From: Nonomuraea purpurea
GTDB taxonomy: Bacteria > Actinomycetota > Actinomycetes > Streptosporangiales > Streptosporangiaceae
Reading direction: 5' to 3'
DNA length: 64,000 bases
NCBI RefSeq assembly: GCF_042650645.1
Contig: NZ_JBHSBI010000002.1
Coordinates: 482,841-546,840, forward strand
Made by a program: the position numbers and the translations under genes. The notes beneath the pieces are model-generated. The model did no database searches. It was not told the origin of the DNA and saw only the letters and a list, made by a program, of their open reading frames with translations. How positions within the stretch are numbered: the first letter of the stretch is position 1; each line of letters opens with the position of its first letter. Positions 26,465-35,148 of the stretch are shown here, piece after piece.

Positions 26465-26465
<1 letters not shown>
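24486..26465 (+). CDS. S9 family serine peptidase (prolyl oligopeptidase / acylaminoacyl peptidase type)
   Basis: 659 residues from the GTG at 24486. An N-terminal seven-bladed beta-propeller (about 1-390, with WD40-like PD repeats such as ISPDGSKVA) leads to an alpha/beta-hydrolase domain. That domain carries the nucleophile motif GGSYGGYMANW and the oxyanion motif WIHGGP. The acid is in IHGDKDYRVP and the His in DENHWI. It cleaves short peptides in the cytoplasm, with no signal peptide seen. The next gene starts at its last base (TGATG), so the two are translationally coupled. Confidence 0.93.
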
Positions 26466-27253
<788 letters not shown>

Positions 27254-27281
27254 GGCAGACGGGAAGCATGAGGTGAAATGC

Positions 27282-27312
27282 GAAACGGCCGGAGCGGGGC
27301 TCCGGCCGTTTC
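27282..27312. terminator. Bidirectional hairpin terminator
   Basis: GAAACGGCCGGAGC-GGG-GCTCCGGCCGTTTC is a perfect 14-bp stem with a 3-base loop. It lies between the convergent phosphatase and small-protein genes. The A and T ends of the stem give short U tracts in either direction. Confidence 0.85.
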
Positions 27313-27318
27313 ACTTGG

Positions 27319-27483
27319 TCACCGGGGCAACGGTACGCCGTGATCGTCGGCCAGCCTGCGCAGGTCATCGATCTCGGCGCTGAGCGTGTCGGCAAGATAG
27401 TCGTCGCCGACGCAGCGGGCCTCCCGGAGGCCCTTGTAAGCCTGGTCGAGGCGCTGTTCGATCGTGGTCGTGAACTCGCCCAT
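27319..27483 (-). CDS. Small acidic protein of 54 residues
   Basis: Translation from the ATG at 27483 gives MGEFTTTIEQRLDQAYKG followed by a helical acidic stretch with DDYLADTLSAEIDDLRRLADDHG, ending PLPR. It is rich in Leu, Asp and Glu, with heptad-like spacing suggesting one or two amphipathic helices and no membrane segment or signal. It is too short for routine gene calling but is bounded by a terminator and has actinobacterial codon use. I recognise no named family. It is convergent with the phosphatase gene and divergent from the response regulator. Confidence 0.75.
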   Translation of the reverse strand: MGEFTTTIEQRLDQAYKGLREARCVGDDYLADTLSAEIDDLRRLADDHGVPLPR

Positions 27484-27528
27484 CTCACCTACTCTCTAGG
27501 GGTGCGGTCCGTGCGGGGACGATGGGTG

Positions 27529-27558
27529 CCCATTGCCGACGGATATCCGGGCAATGGG
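27529..27558. promoter_or_regulatory. Inverted repeat upstream of the two-component genes
   Basis: CCCATTGCC at 27529-27537 and GGCAATGGG at 27550-27558 form a perfect 9-bp dyad around a 12-base loop that itself contains GGATATCC. It lies in the gap between the small protein (start 27483) and the response regulator (start 27717), and could be an operator or leader hairpin. Confidence 0.5.
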
Positions 27559-27716
27559 TGTCCCGCAGGCATACCCCGGCTTGTCGCCCCCCGAAACATG
27601 AATTTCTCCAGACGTCCCAGACCGGTGGGTCACCAAGCCCTGAACATGCCTTACCGTGCGCTTATCGAGGCTGTGGGCAGAATGAATCACCAGAATCGAA
27701 GAGAGGTGTACCAGGC

Positions 27717-28370
27717 GTGCGAGTGCTGGTTGTTGAGGATGAGCGGGTGCTCGCCGACGCGATCGCGACCGGGCTTCGGCGCGAGGCCATGGCAGTGGAC
27801 GTGGCCTACGACGGCGGTGGCGCGCTCGAGCGGACCTCCTACATCGACTACGACGTGATCGTGCTGGACCGCGACCTGCCGGTCGTGCACGGCGACGAGG
27901 TGTGCCGCCGGCTGGTGGAGCAGCGGACCTCCTCGCGCATCCTGATGCTGACCGCGTCCGGCGACGTGGACGACAAGGTGGAGGGGCTCGGTCTGGGGGC
28001 CGACGACTATCTCGCCAAGCCGTTCGTGTTCATCGAGCTGGTCGCCAGGGTGCGCGCGCTCGGCCGCCGCTCGGCGCCCGCCCTGCCGCCGGTCCTGGAG
28101 CGGGCCGGGATCCGGCTCGACCCGGGCAAACGGCTGGTGGAGCGCGACGGCAAGGAGGTCGTGCTCACCAAGAAGGAGTTCGCGGTCCTGGAGGAGCTGA
28201 TGCGGGCCGAGGGCGCCGTCGTCAGCCAGGAGGACCTGCTGGACAAGGCATGGGACGAGAACATCGACCCGTTCACGAACGTGGTGCGGGTGACCATGAT
28301 GACGCTGCGTAAGAAGCTGGGCGACCCTCAGGTGATCGAGACGGTGCCCGGCGTGGGGTACAAGTTGTGA
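27717..28370 (+). CDS. OmpR-family response regulator
   Basis: 217 residues from the GTG at 27717, preceded by AGAGAGG. The receiver domain has the acidic pair in VVEDER, the phosphorylated D51 in VIVLDRD and the switch Lys101 in LAKPF. The winged-helix effector domain (about 125-217) ends FTNVVRVTMMTLRKKLG and GVGYKL. The histidine kinase gene overlaps its stop (GTGA), so this is a cotranscribed pair. The stimulus is not visible. Confidence 0.93.
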   Translation: MRVLVVEDERVLADAIATGLRREAMAVDVAYDGGGALERTSYIDYDVIVLDRDLPVVHGDEVCRRLVEQRTSSRILMLTASGDVDDKVEGLGLGADDYLAKPFVFIELVARVRALGRRSAPALPPVLERAGIRLDPGKRLVERDGKEVVLTKKEFAVLEELMRAEGAVVSQEDLLDKAWDENIDPFTNVVRVTMMTLRKKLGDPQVIETVPGVGYKL

Positions 28371-29677
28371 ACGAAGGGCCAGAACACCAGGCCGGGCCGA
28401 CGCATCCGATGATCAGCCCGCATTCGGTGCGGAAGGCGACGCGCGTGCAGGAGGCGCCGCCGCCCAGCGGGCCGCCCGCCTGGGACGGCCCGCCTCCACC
28501 GCAGCGGCCGCCCGCGCAACGCACCACCATGGAACGCATGAGGGATCTGCCCAGCAAGGTCAGCATCCGGTGGCGGTTGACGGTCACCTACGGCGCCATG
28601 GTGTTCGCGGCGGCGGCGGCGCTGCTGTTCTCGATGTACTACATCGTCGGCAACTCCATCGTCACCAGCTGGCCCACCCTGAGCACGCGCGGCGTCGACG
28701 CCATCACCGCGGCGATCGTGCAGGCCCAGTGGTCCGACGCCAAGGCGGGAACCGTGGCCAAGGCGCAGGACGTGCTCCTGCAGAACGCCTTCATGGCGCT
28801 GCTCGGCGTGGGCATCCTGGCGCTGATCATCGGCTATTTCGTGGCAGACCGGGCGATGCGGCCGGTGGCCCAGATGACCAGCACGGCCCGCAAACTCTCC
28901 GAGAGCACCCTCGCCCACCAGCGGATAGCCCTCGAAGGCCCCAACGACGAGCTCAAGGAGCTGGCCGACACCTTCGACGCCATGCTCACCCGGCTCAACG
29001 TCGCCTTCGACACCCAGCGCCGATTCGTGGCCAACGCCTCCCACGAATTGCGTACCCCGCTGACCATTAACCGGACGGTCCTGGAGATCGCCCTGTCCGA
29101 TCCCGCGGCGTCAGAGGATCTCAAAGCGCTTGGCCGGACCCTCCTGGAAGTCAACGCGCGTAACGAGAAGCTCATCGAGGGGCTGCTGCTGCTCGCCAGG
29201 AGCGAACGCGAACTCGCCGTGCGCAAACCGGTCGACGTTCAGGAAGTCGCTCAGACGGCGGTGGAACAGGTCATGCCGTTCGCCCAGGAACACGGGGTTA
29301 CGGTAACCACCGAACTGGTCAGCGCGCCTACCACAGGCGATCCGGTGCTCTTGGAGCGGTCCGTGAGCAACCTGCTGGAGAACGCGGTGAAGTACAACAT
29401 TCCCGAAAACGGAAAAGTATGGATCCGAACGGGAATGGCGGACGGTGCGTTGGTTGTTCAGGTGGCCAACACGGGACAGCACGTCCCGGCGTACGAGGTG
29501 AACAGCCTGTTCGAGCCGTTCAGGAGGCTCCACGCGGACCGCGTGGATTCGGCCAAGGGGGCGGGGCTGGGGCTGTCCATCGTCCGTGCGGTTGTGCACG
29601 CCCACGGCGGAAATATCTCCGCCGTGCCACGTGACGGCGGAGGACTTGTGGTGACCATTCGGCTCCCGCGGCGCTGA
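28367..29677 (+). CDS. Sensor histidine kinase
   Basis: 436 residues. A Pro-rich cytoplasmic N-terminus (1-65) precedes TM1 (about 73-93), a short extracytoplasmic loop of about 45 residues, TM2 (about 142-160) and a HAMP domain (160-212). HisKA has H226 in ASHELRTPLT, and the ATPase domain has NLLENAVKY (N box), a G-box AKGAGLGLSIV and a final GGLVVTIRLP. The short sensor loop suggests detection of membrane or small-molecule cues. It is translationally coupled to the regulator at 27717. Confidence 0.93.
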   Translation: MNEGPEHQAGPTHPMISPHSVRKATRVQEAPPPSGPPAWDGPPPPQRPPAQRTTMERMRDLPSKVSIRWRLTVTYGAMVFAAAAALLFSMYYIVGNSIVTSWPTLSTRGVDAITAAIVQAQWSDAKAGTVAKAQDVLLQNAFMALLGVGILALIIGYFVADRAMRPVAQMTSTARKLSESTLAHQRIALEGPNDELKELADTFDAMLTRLNVAFDTQRRFVANASHELRTPLTINRTVLEIALSDPAASEDLKALGRTLLEVNARNEKLIEGLLLLARSERELAVRKPVDVQEVAQTAVEQVMPFAQEHGVTVTTELVSAPTTGDPVLLERSVSNLLENAVKYNIPENGKVWIRTGMADGALVVQVANTGQHVPAYEVNSLFEPFRRLHADRVDSAKGAGLGLSIVRAVVHAHGGNISAVPRDGGGLVVTIRLPRR

Positions 29678-29986
29678 CCCTGGTGTTGCTCCAGGGCGTT
29701 CGTCCGCGTGTTGATGCACAGGGGGCGTCTCGTTCTCGCCGTACATGTGGTTGGATGTGCCGTCGAACACGGTGGTGCATGACGCCAAGGCTGTGGGTTT
29801 CGCCATATTTGGCTAACCATTGCCGACGGCAGCAGGCCCTGACGTGTTGGGAGGTTCGTGGTGTGTTCCAGCGGGGTACCGATGGGAAATCTCCCCGGCG
29901 GAACGGGCACAAGATGGGCCTCCCGGACGTTAGAAGACGCGCGATGAGCGCGAAGACATATAGATGAGGGGGATGGAGTAAGCACA
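29678..29986 (+). other. 309-base gap before the DUF4193 gene
   Basis: A weak hairpin (CCCTGG/CCAGGG) directly follows the kinase stop and may terminate it. The third copy of CTAACCATTGC lies at 29813-29823. I see no coding frame of good composition. The rest probably holds the promoter and leader of the DUF4193 gene. Confidence 0.5.
29813..29823 (+). repeat. Intergenic 11-mer CTAACCATTGC, copy 3
   Basis: Identical to the copies at 17955 and 22097. It lies 163 bases before the ATG at 29987. Confidence 0.55.
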
Positions 29987-30286
29987 ATGGCTACCGACTA
30001 CGACAGCCCGCGCAAGACAGACGACGACCTGGGGGAGGACAGCCTCCAGGAGCTCCAGGCGCGGCGCACCGACAAGTCGTCCGGCAGCATCGACATCGAC
30101 GAGACCGATCTTGCCGAGTCGCTCGAGCTGCCCGGTGCGGATCTGTCGAACGAAGAGCTCTCCCTGCGGGTGATCCCCCGTCAGGCCGATGAGTTCACCT
30201 GCTCGCGCTGCTTCCTGGTGCATCACCGTAGCCAGCTGGCCTCCGAGAAGAACGGCCAGCAGGTTTGCCGGGAGTGCGCCGCCTGA
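29987..30286 (+). CDS. DUF4193 family protein
   Basis: 99 residues. A Lys/Asp/Glu-rich N-terminus is followed by an acidic segment with ESLELPGADLSNEEL and a C-terminal zinc-ribbon-like motif FTCSRCFLVHHRSQLA...CREC (two CxxC pairs). This family is confined to actinobacteria and has no agreed function; the four cysteines suggest zinc binding and perhaps contact with RNA polymerase or another protein. The next gene starts 15 bases downstream and is probably cotranscribed. Confidence 0.88.
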   Translation: MATDYDSPRKTDDDLGEDSLQELQARRTDKSSGSIDIDETDLAESLELPGADLSNEELSLRVIPRQADEFTCSRCFLVHHRSQLASEKNGQQVCRECAA

Positions 30287-30301
30287 TAAGGAGGCATCCG
30301 C

Positions 30302-31123
30302 GTGGCCGTACCAGAGAAAGATCGTCAACCAGGTAGTGAGATCGCCGACCCCCGAAACGAGGTCGGCGAGCTCGTTGGCAGGCTCGCCGCGCCAGGCGAG
30401 CTGGAGCCGGCCGAGCGGCGCAGGCTGCTCGGCCGACTCGCCCAAGCACTGTCCGCCGGAGCCAGGAAGGCGCGCGCCACCGGCGTGGGCCGAGGGCGCT
30501 GGCTGGCCGACGTCTTCCTCAACATCGCGCCCCGCATCCCGATCAGGGATCTGCACACCCTCGCCGAGCATCATCACGGCCTGACCGGTGAGGAGCTCGC
30601 CGACGACCTGGTGCGCACCGCCCAGAAGGCCACGATGACGGTGGGCGCCATCGGCGGAGCGCTGGCGGCGGCCGAGTTCGCTGCGCCGCCCCTCCTGCTC
30701 TCCGCGCCCGCGCAGCTCGTCGCCGAGACCATCGTGGTGGCCGCCATCGAGGTCAAGCTCCTGGCCGAGCTGCATGAGGTCTACGGCGTACGCGTCGAGG
30801 GCTCGGGTGCCCAGCGCGCGATCGCCTTCACGGCCGCCTGGGCGAAACAACGCGGGATCGACCCCCTCGCCCCCGCCTCCGTTTCGCTCGCGCTCGGCGC
30901 GGCCACCAAGACGGCCCTGCGTAACCGGCTCATGCGCACGCTCGGTCGCCATCTGACCACGTTCGGTCCGTTCCTCACCGGAGCGGTCGCGGGCGGCGCG
31001 CTCAACAGGATGGCGACCAAGAAGCTCGGCGAGGCCGTGCGGAACGACCTGCGGGTGAAGCTGCCCCGCGACGATCGGCGCGATCCGATCGAGCCCCGCC
31101 ACCGCGACGAGTTAGATCCGTAG
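30302..31123 (+). CDS. EcsC-like protein of unknown function
   Basis: 273 residues from the GTG at 30302. After a charged N-terminus (about 1-70), a hydrophobic central part (about 108-150) ends in AELHEVYGVRVEG, much like the EcsC family segment IAAAYGYD. A second hydrophobic stretch lies near 205-235. It may associate with membranes through amphipathic helices. The assignment rests on pattern only. It follows DUF4193, and its stop overlaps that of the convergent TetR gene by 12 bases. Confidence 0.65.
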   Translation: MAVPEKDRQPGSEIADPRNEVGELVGRLAAPGELEPAERRRLLGRLAQALSAGARKARATGVGRGRWLADVFLNIAPRIPIRDLHTLAEHHHGLTGEELADDLVRTAQKATMTVGAIGGALAAAEFAAPPLLLSAPAQLVAETIVVAAIEVKLLAELHEVYGVRVEGSGAQRAIAFTAAWAKQRGIDPLAPASVSLALGAATKTALRNRLMRTLGRHLTTFGPFLTGAVAGGALNRMATKKLGEAVRNDLRVKLPRDDRRDPIEPRHRDELDP

Positions 31124-31708
31124 CCCGTCGAAGGTCATCTTGAGCAGCGCGTCGGCCAGGTCGTCCGCGGACGCGCCACGGGTGGGCTGATACCACTCGG
31201 TGATCGAGTTCACGGTCCCGAACAGCAGCCGCGTCATCAGCGCGGGATCGACGTCCGGCCGGATGCTGCCGTCGGCCGCCGCCTCCTTGACCAGCCGGGC
31301 GACGAACCGGTCGAACTCCCTCCGCCGCTCCAGCGCCGCCTGCTCGGTCTGGCTGTTGCCACGCACCCGAAGCAGCAGCGTCACGTACGGCAGGCGGTCG
31401 ATGAGGATCCGCACGCTGCGCCGCAGCACCCACTCCAGCCGGTCGATCGCGGGCCCCGAGGTGGCGCGCTCGTCGGCGACCATCTCGAACAGCCCGTCGA
31501 GCGCCCGGTCGAGCGCCCGCGCGAGCAGTTGTTCCTTGCCCGGCACGTGGTAGTAGATCGCCGACTTGGTGACGCCGAGCGCCCTGGCCAGGTCCTCCAT
31601 GCTGGTCCCGTCGTAGCCGCGCGCGTTGAAGACCTCCACGGCGATGGAGAGCACCGACTCGGGATCATGTCCGCGTTTGCGGGGACGTGTGGGAGTTGGG
31701 GTGGCCAT
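31112..31708 (-). CDS. paaR: TetR family regulator, probable PaaR of the phenylacetate regulon
   Basis: 198 residues. The HTH lies at about 15-60, with SMEDLARALGVTKSAIYYHVPGKEQLLARAL. The C-terminal domain resembles the TetR regulators that sense phenylacetyl-CoA in actinobacteria. It starts four bases after the stop of paaK and so is the third gene of paaI-paaK-paaR. The palindrome at 33413-33434 between the divergent paa operons is its likely operator. Identification as PaaR depends on this context. Confidence 0.8.
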   Translation of the reverse strand: MATPTPTRPRKRGHDPESVLSIAVEVFNARGYDGTSMEDLARALGVTKSAIYYHVPGKEQLLARALDRALDGLFEMVADERATSGPAIDRLEWVLRRSVRILIDRLPYVTLLLRVRGNSQTEQAALERRREFDRFVARLVKEAAADGSIRPDVDPALMTRLLFGTVNSITEWYQPTRGASADDLADALLKMTFDGLRI

Positions 31709-31712
31709 ATTG

Positions 31713-33011
31713 CTAATTATCCCGCTTGTCGATGACTCTTTTCAGCTTCCCCACCGACCGCTCCAGCGTCTCAGGGTCCACGACCTCGACCTCCACGCTG
31801 ACTCCGACGGTGTCTTTGACCGCCCGGCGCAGCGCCTGACCCGCCTCCGCCCGCCCCTCTGTTAACCCCGGCCGGGCCTCGACCTTGACGGTCATCACAT
31901 CGAGCCGCCCCGGGCGGGTCAGATGGAGCTGGAAGTGCGGCGACAGGCCCTCGGTACGCAGTACGAGCTCCTCGATCTGGGTCGGGAACAGGTTCACGCC
32001 ACGCAGGATGATCATGTCGTCGGTGCGACCGGTGACCTTGGCCATGCGCCGGAACGCCGGCCTGGCGGTGCCGGGCAGCAGCGTGGTCAGGTCGCGGGTG
32101 CGGTAGCGCACGATCGGCATGGCCTCCTTGGTGAGGCTGGTGAAGACCAGTTCGCCCGAATCGGCAGGTTCGCCGGTGAAGGGATCGACGGTCTCCGGGT
32201 AGAAGTGGTCCTCCCAGATGTGCAGGCCGTCCTTGCTCTCCACGCACTCGTTGGCCACGCCTGGCCCCATCACCTCCGACAGGCCGTAGATGTCCACGGC
32301 GTGCAGGTCGAAGCGGCCCTCGATCTCCTCGCGCATGCGCTCGGTCCACGGCTCGGCGCCGAAGATCCCGATGCGCAGCGACGAGGCCCGCGGGTCCAGG
32401 CCCGCAGCCGCGAACTCGTCCAGCAGGGCCAGCATGTACGACGGCGTCACCATGATGATGTCGGGCCTGAAGTCGGCGATGAGCCGAACCTGACGGGGCG
32501 TCATGCCCCCGGAGACCGGCACGACGGTGCAACCCAGCCGCTCGGCCCCGTAGTGGGCGCCCAGCCCGCCGGTGAACAGGCCGTAGCCGTAGGCCACGTG
32601 CACGATGTCGCCGGGACGCCCGCCGGACGCGCGGATCGAGCGGGCCATGACCTCGGCCCAGACGTCGATGTCCTTGCTGCTGTAGCCGACCACGGTCGGC
32701 CGGCCGGTGGTGCCGCTGGAGGCGTGGATCCTGACCACCCGCTCGCGGGGGATCGCGAACATGCCGAACGGGTAGGACTCGCGCAGGTCCTGCTTGGTAG
32801 TGAAGGGGAACTTCGCCAGGTCGCCGAGCTCTTCGCAGTCGCTCGGGTGCACGCCCGCCGCGTCGAACTTACGCCGATAAAGCGGGACATTCTGGTAGGC
32901 GTGGGCGAGCGTCCAGCGCAGCCGTTCGAGCTGGAGCGCCATGAGTTCGTCGCGGGACACCCGCTCGACGGGGTCGAGCTCGTCCGGCATCGGGGGGTCG
33001 GCGAGTTTCAT
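31713..33011 (-). CDS. paaK: Phenylacetate-CoA ligase
   Basis: 432 residues of the AMP-binding adenylate-forming family. The phosphate-binding loop reads HASSGTTGRPTVVGY, the adenine motif DIYGLSEVMGPGVA, and YRTRDLT and GRTDDMIILRGVNLFPTQIE are the hinge and A8 motifs specific to PaaK. It activates phenylacetate to phenylacetyl-CoA, the first step of the aerobic CoA-thioester pathway. It overlaps paaI by four bases upstream and is followed by the TetR gene. Confidence 0.95.
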   Translation of the reverse strand: MKLADPPMPDELDPVERVSRDELMALQLERLRWTLAHAYQNVPLYRRKFDAAGVHPSDCEELGDLAKFPFTTKQDLRESYPFGMFAIPRERVVRIHASSGTTGRPTVVGYSSKDIDVWAEVMARSIRASGGRPGDIVHVAYGYGLFTGGLGAHYGAERLGCTVVPVSGGMTPRQVRLIADFRPDIIMVTPSYMLALLDEFAAAGLDPRASSLRIGIFGAEPWTERMREEIEGRFDLHAVDIYGLSEVMGPGVANECVESKDGLHIWEDHFYPETVDPFTGEPADSGELVFTSLTKEAMPIVRYRTRDLTTLLPGTARPAFRRMAKVTGRTDDMIILRGVNLFPTQIEELVLRTEGLSPHFQLHLTRPGRLDVMTVKVEARPGLTEGRAEAGQALRRAVKDTVGVSVEVEVVDPETLERSVGKLKRVIDKRDN

Positions 33012-33394
33012 CTCAGCTCCCGGCTCCTGCCGCGGAACTCCGCGACCACCTGACCGTCGGGTTTGCGGACCGTGATGTCGTAGATGCCGCTGCGGCCGTA
33101 GCGCGTACGTTCGCTCGCCTCGGCCACCAGGACGTCGCCTTCGCGGGCGGGGGAGACGAACGTGATCTCGGCGCCGGCCGCCACCGTCACGGGGCCGTGG
33201 CTGTTGCAGGCGCAGGCGAAGGCCGTGTCGGCCAGCAGGAACACGTAACCGCCGTGGCAGAGGTCATGCCCGTTGATCATGTGACCGGTCACCGTCATGC
33301 GACACGCCGCTCTGCCCTCGCCCAGCTCCAGCAGCTCGATCCCCAGAGCCGCGGAGGCCCGGTCGGCGTCCAGCATGCGACGTGCGCTCTCCAA
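33008..33394 (-). CDS. paaI: Hydroxyphenylacetyl-CoA thioesterase
   Basis: 128 residues, hot-dog fold. INGHDLCHGGYVFLLADTAFA is the hallmark active-site region of PaaI, with the catalytic Asp in LADTAF. The enzyme releases CoA from dead-end ring-hydroxylated thioesters and so protects the CoA pool during phenylacetate use. It is the first gene of the leftward operon, overlapping paaK by four bases (ATGA type) and divergent from paaN. Confidence 0.93.
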   Translation of the reverse strand: MESARRMLDADRASAALGIELLELGEGRAACRMTVTGHMINGHDLCHGGYVFLLADTAFACACNSHGPVTVAAGAEITFVSPAREGDVLVAEASERTRYGRSGIYDITVRKPDGQVVAEFRGRSRELR

Positions 33395-33412
33395 CGCAAG
33401 TCTCCCTTGTCA

Positions 33413-33434
33413 ACTGACCGAATGTTCGGTAAAC
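33413..33434. promoter_or_regulatory. PaaR-type operator between divergent paa operons
   Basis: ACTGACCGAATGTTCGGTAAAC contains the perfect palindrome ACCGAATGTTCGGT (33417-33430). From memory, the actinobacterial PaaR box is ACTNACCGNNCGNNCGGTNAGT; this site matches the left half and the CGGT core of the right half. It lies 19 bases before the paaI start and 41 before paaN, so one bound dimer could control both directions. Confidence 0.8.
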
Positions 33435-33474
33435 AATTCACCGTCTGGCCTATCCCTGTCAAGAGGGTGACAAC

Positions 33475-35121
33475 ATGTTCGAACAGCACCGCGAGACCCT
33501 TGAGAAAGCCCTTTCCGCCATCGCGGGGCGGGGATACTGGAGCGCCTACCCAGAGTCTCCGAGCCCGCGCGTCTACGGCGAGGGAGCGGCCGAGCGGGGC
33601 AAGGAGGCGTTCGAGGCCCACCTCGGCAAACCGTTCCCCCTCGACCAGCCGGGCACCGGGGCCTGGATCGGCGCCGAACGCTCGCCGTTCGGCATCGATC
33701 TCGGCGTCACCTACCCGCAGCCGCAGGTGGACGAGCTCATCGCCGCCGCCGAAGCCGCGCTGCCCGCCTGGCGCGACGCCGGTCCCGAGACCCGCGCGCT
33801 GACCTGCGTCGAGATCGTCAACCGGATCAACCAGCGCAGCTTCGAGCTGGCGGGCGCGGTGCAGCACACCACCGGGCAGGCGTTCGTGATGGCCTTCCAG
33901 GCCGGCGGGCCGCACGCGCAGGACCGCGCGCTGGAGGCCATCGCCTACGGCTACGCCGCCATGACCTCCTCGGCCGCGCAGGCCCGCTGGGAGAAGCCGG
34001 CCAAGGGCGAGGCGCTGGTCATGGACAAGCGCTTCACCGTCGTGCCCAGAGGCGTCGCCCTCGTCATCGGCTGCAACACCTTCCCCACCTGGAACGCCTA
34101 CCCGGGGCTGTTCGCCTCGCTGGTCACCGGCAACCCCGTGATCGTCAAGCCGCACCCGCGCGCCGTGCTGCCGCTGGCGATCACCGTCCAGATCGCCCGC
34201 GAGGTGCTGGCCGAGGCCGGGTTCGACCCCGCGCTGGTCAGCCTGGCCGTGGAAGAGGGCACAGGGCTGGCCAAGACCCTCGCCACCCACCCCGCCGTCC
34301 GCATCGTCGACTTCACCGGCTCGACGGAGTTCGGCGACTGGCTGGAGAAGAACGCCACCCAGGCGCTCGTCCACACCGAGAAGGCCGGCGTCAACACCAT
34401 CGTGATCGACTCCACCGACTCCTGGCGCGGCATGCTGGGCAACCTGGCCTTCTCGTTGTCGCTCTACAGCGGCCAGATGTGCACCGCGCCGCAGAACATC
34501 CTCGTCCCGGCCGCCGGCATCGACACCGACGAGGGCCACAAGAGCTTCGACGAGGTCGCCGAGGGGATCGCCGCCGCCGTGGGCAGGCTGCTCGGCGACG
34601 ACGCCCGCGCGGTCGAGCTGACCGGCGCGATCGTCAACCCCGACGTGCTGGCCCGGGTGGAGGCCGCGCCCACGCTCGGAGACGTGGTGCTGGACTCGCG
34701 CGCGATCAAGCACCCGGCCTTCCCGGGCGCGGTGGTCAGGACGCCGGTGATCGTCCGCGTGGACGCCGCGAAACCGGAGGTGTACGGGCACGAGCACTTC
34801 GGGCCGATCTCGTTCGTCATCCCCACGAGCTCGACCGAGGAGAGCCTCGACGTGCTGCGCCGCACGATCAAGGCCAGGGGCGCGCTGACCGCCTCCGCCT
34901 ACTCCACCTCCGCGGACGTGCTCGACCAGGCAGAACGGGCGGCCATCGACGCGGGCGTCAACCTGTCGTGCAACCTGACCGGCGGCGTCTTCGTCAACCA
35001 GTCGGCCGCCTTCAGCGACTACCACGGCAGCGGCGCCAACCCGGCGGCCACGGCCTCGCTGACCGACCCCGGCTACGTGGCCGGCCGATTCCACCTGGTC
35101 CAGTCCAGGAGACCGGCCTAA
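33475..35121 (+). CDS. paaN: Phenylacetic acid degradation protein PaaN (aldehyde dehydrogenase)
   Basis: 548 residues, the usual PaaN length, with the family start MFEQHRETLEKALSAI and RGYWSAYPE. The ALDH core has the catalytic Cys in SGQMCTAPQN and NAD-binding GNPVIVKPHP. In actinobacteria PaaN replaces the aldehyde dehydrogenase part of E. coli PaaZ and oxidises the ring-opened semialdehyde. No MaoC-type hydratase part is present, so ring hydrolysis needs another protein not in this window. It is the first gene of the rightward operon. Confidence 0.93.
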   Translation: MFEQHRETLEKALSAIAGRGYWSAYPESPSPRVYGEGAAERGKEAFEAHLGKPFPLDQPGTGAWIGAERSPFGIDLGVTYPQPQVDELIAAAEAALPAWRDAGPETRALTCVEIVNRINQRSFELAGAVQHTTGQAFVMAFQAGGPHAQDRALEAIAYGYAAMTSSAAQARWEKPAKGEALVMDKRFTVVPRGVALVIGCNTFPTWNAYPGLFASLVTGNPVIVKPHPRAVLPLAITVQIAREVLAEAGFDPALVSLAVEEGTGLAKTLATHPAVRIVDFTGSTEFGDWLEKNATQALVHTEKAGVNTIVIDSTDSWRGMLGNLAFSLSLYSGQMCTAPQNILVPAAGIDTDEGHKSFDEVAEGIAAAVGRLLGDDARAVELTGAIVNPDVLARVEAAPTLGDVVLDSRAIKHPAFPGAVVRTPVIVRVDAAKPEVYGHEHFGPISFVIPTSSTEESLDVLRRTIKARGALTASAYSTSADVLDQAERAAIDAGVNLSCNLTGGVFVNQSAAFSDYHGSGANPAATASLTDPGYVAGRFHLVQSRRPA

Positions 35122-35148
35122 CCGAGGCCCCGAGGGTAGGAGGCGATC

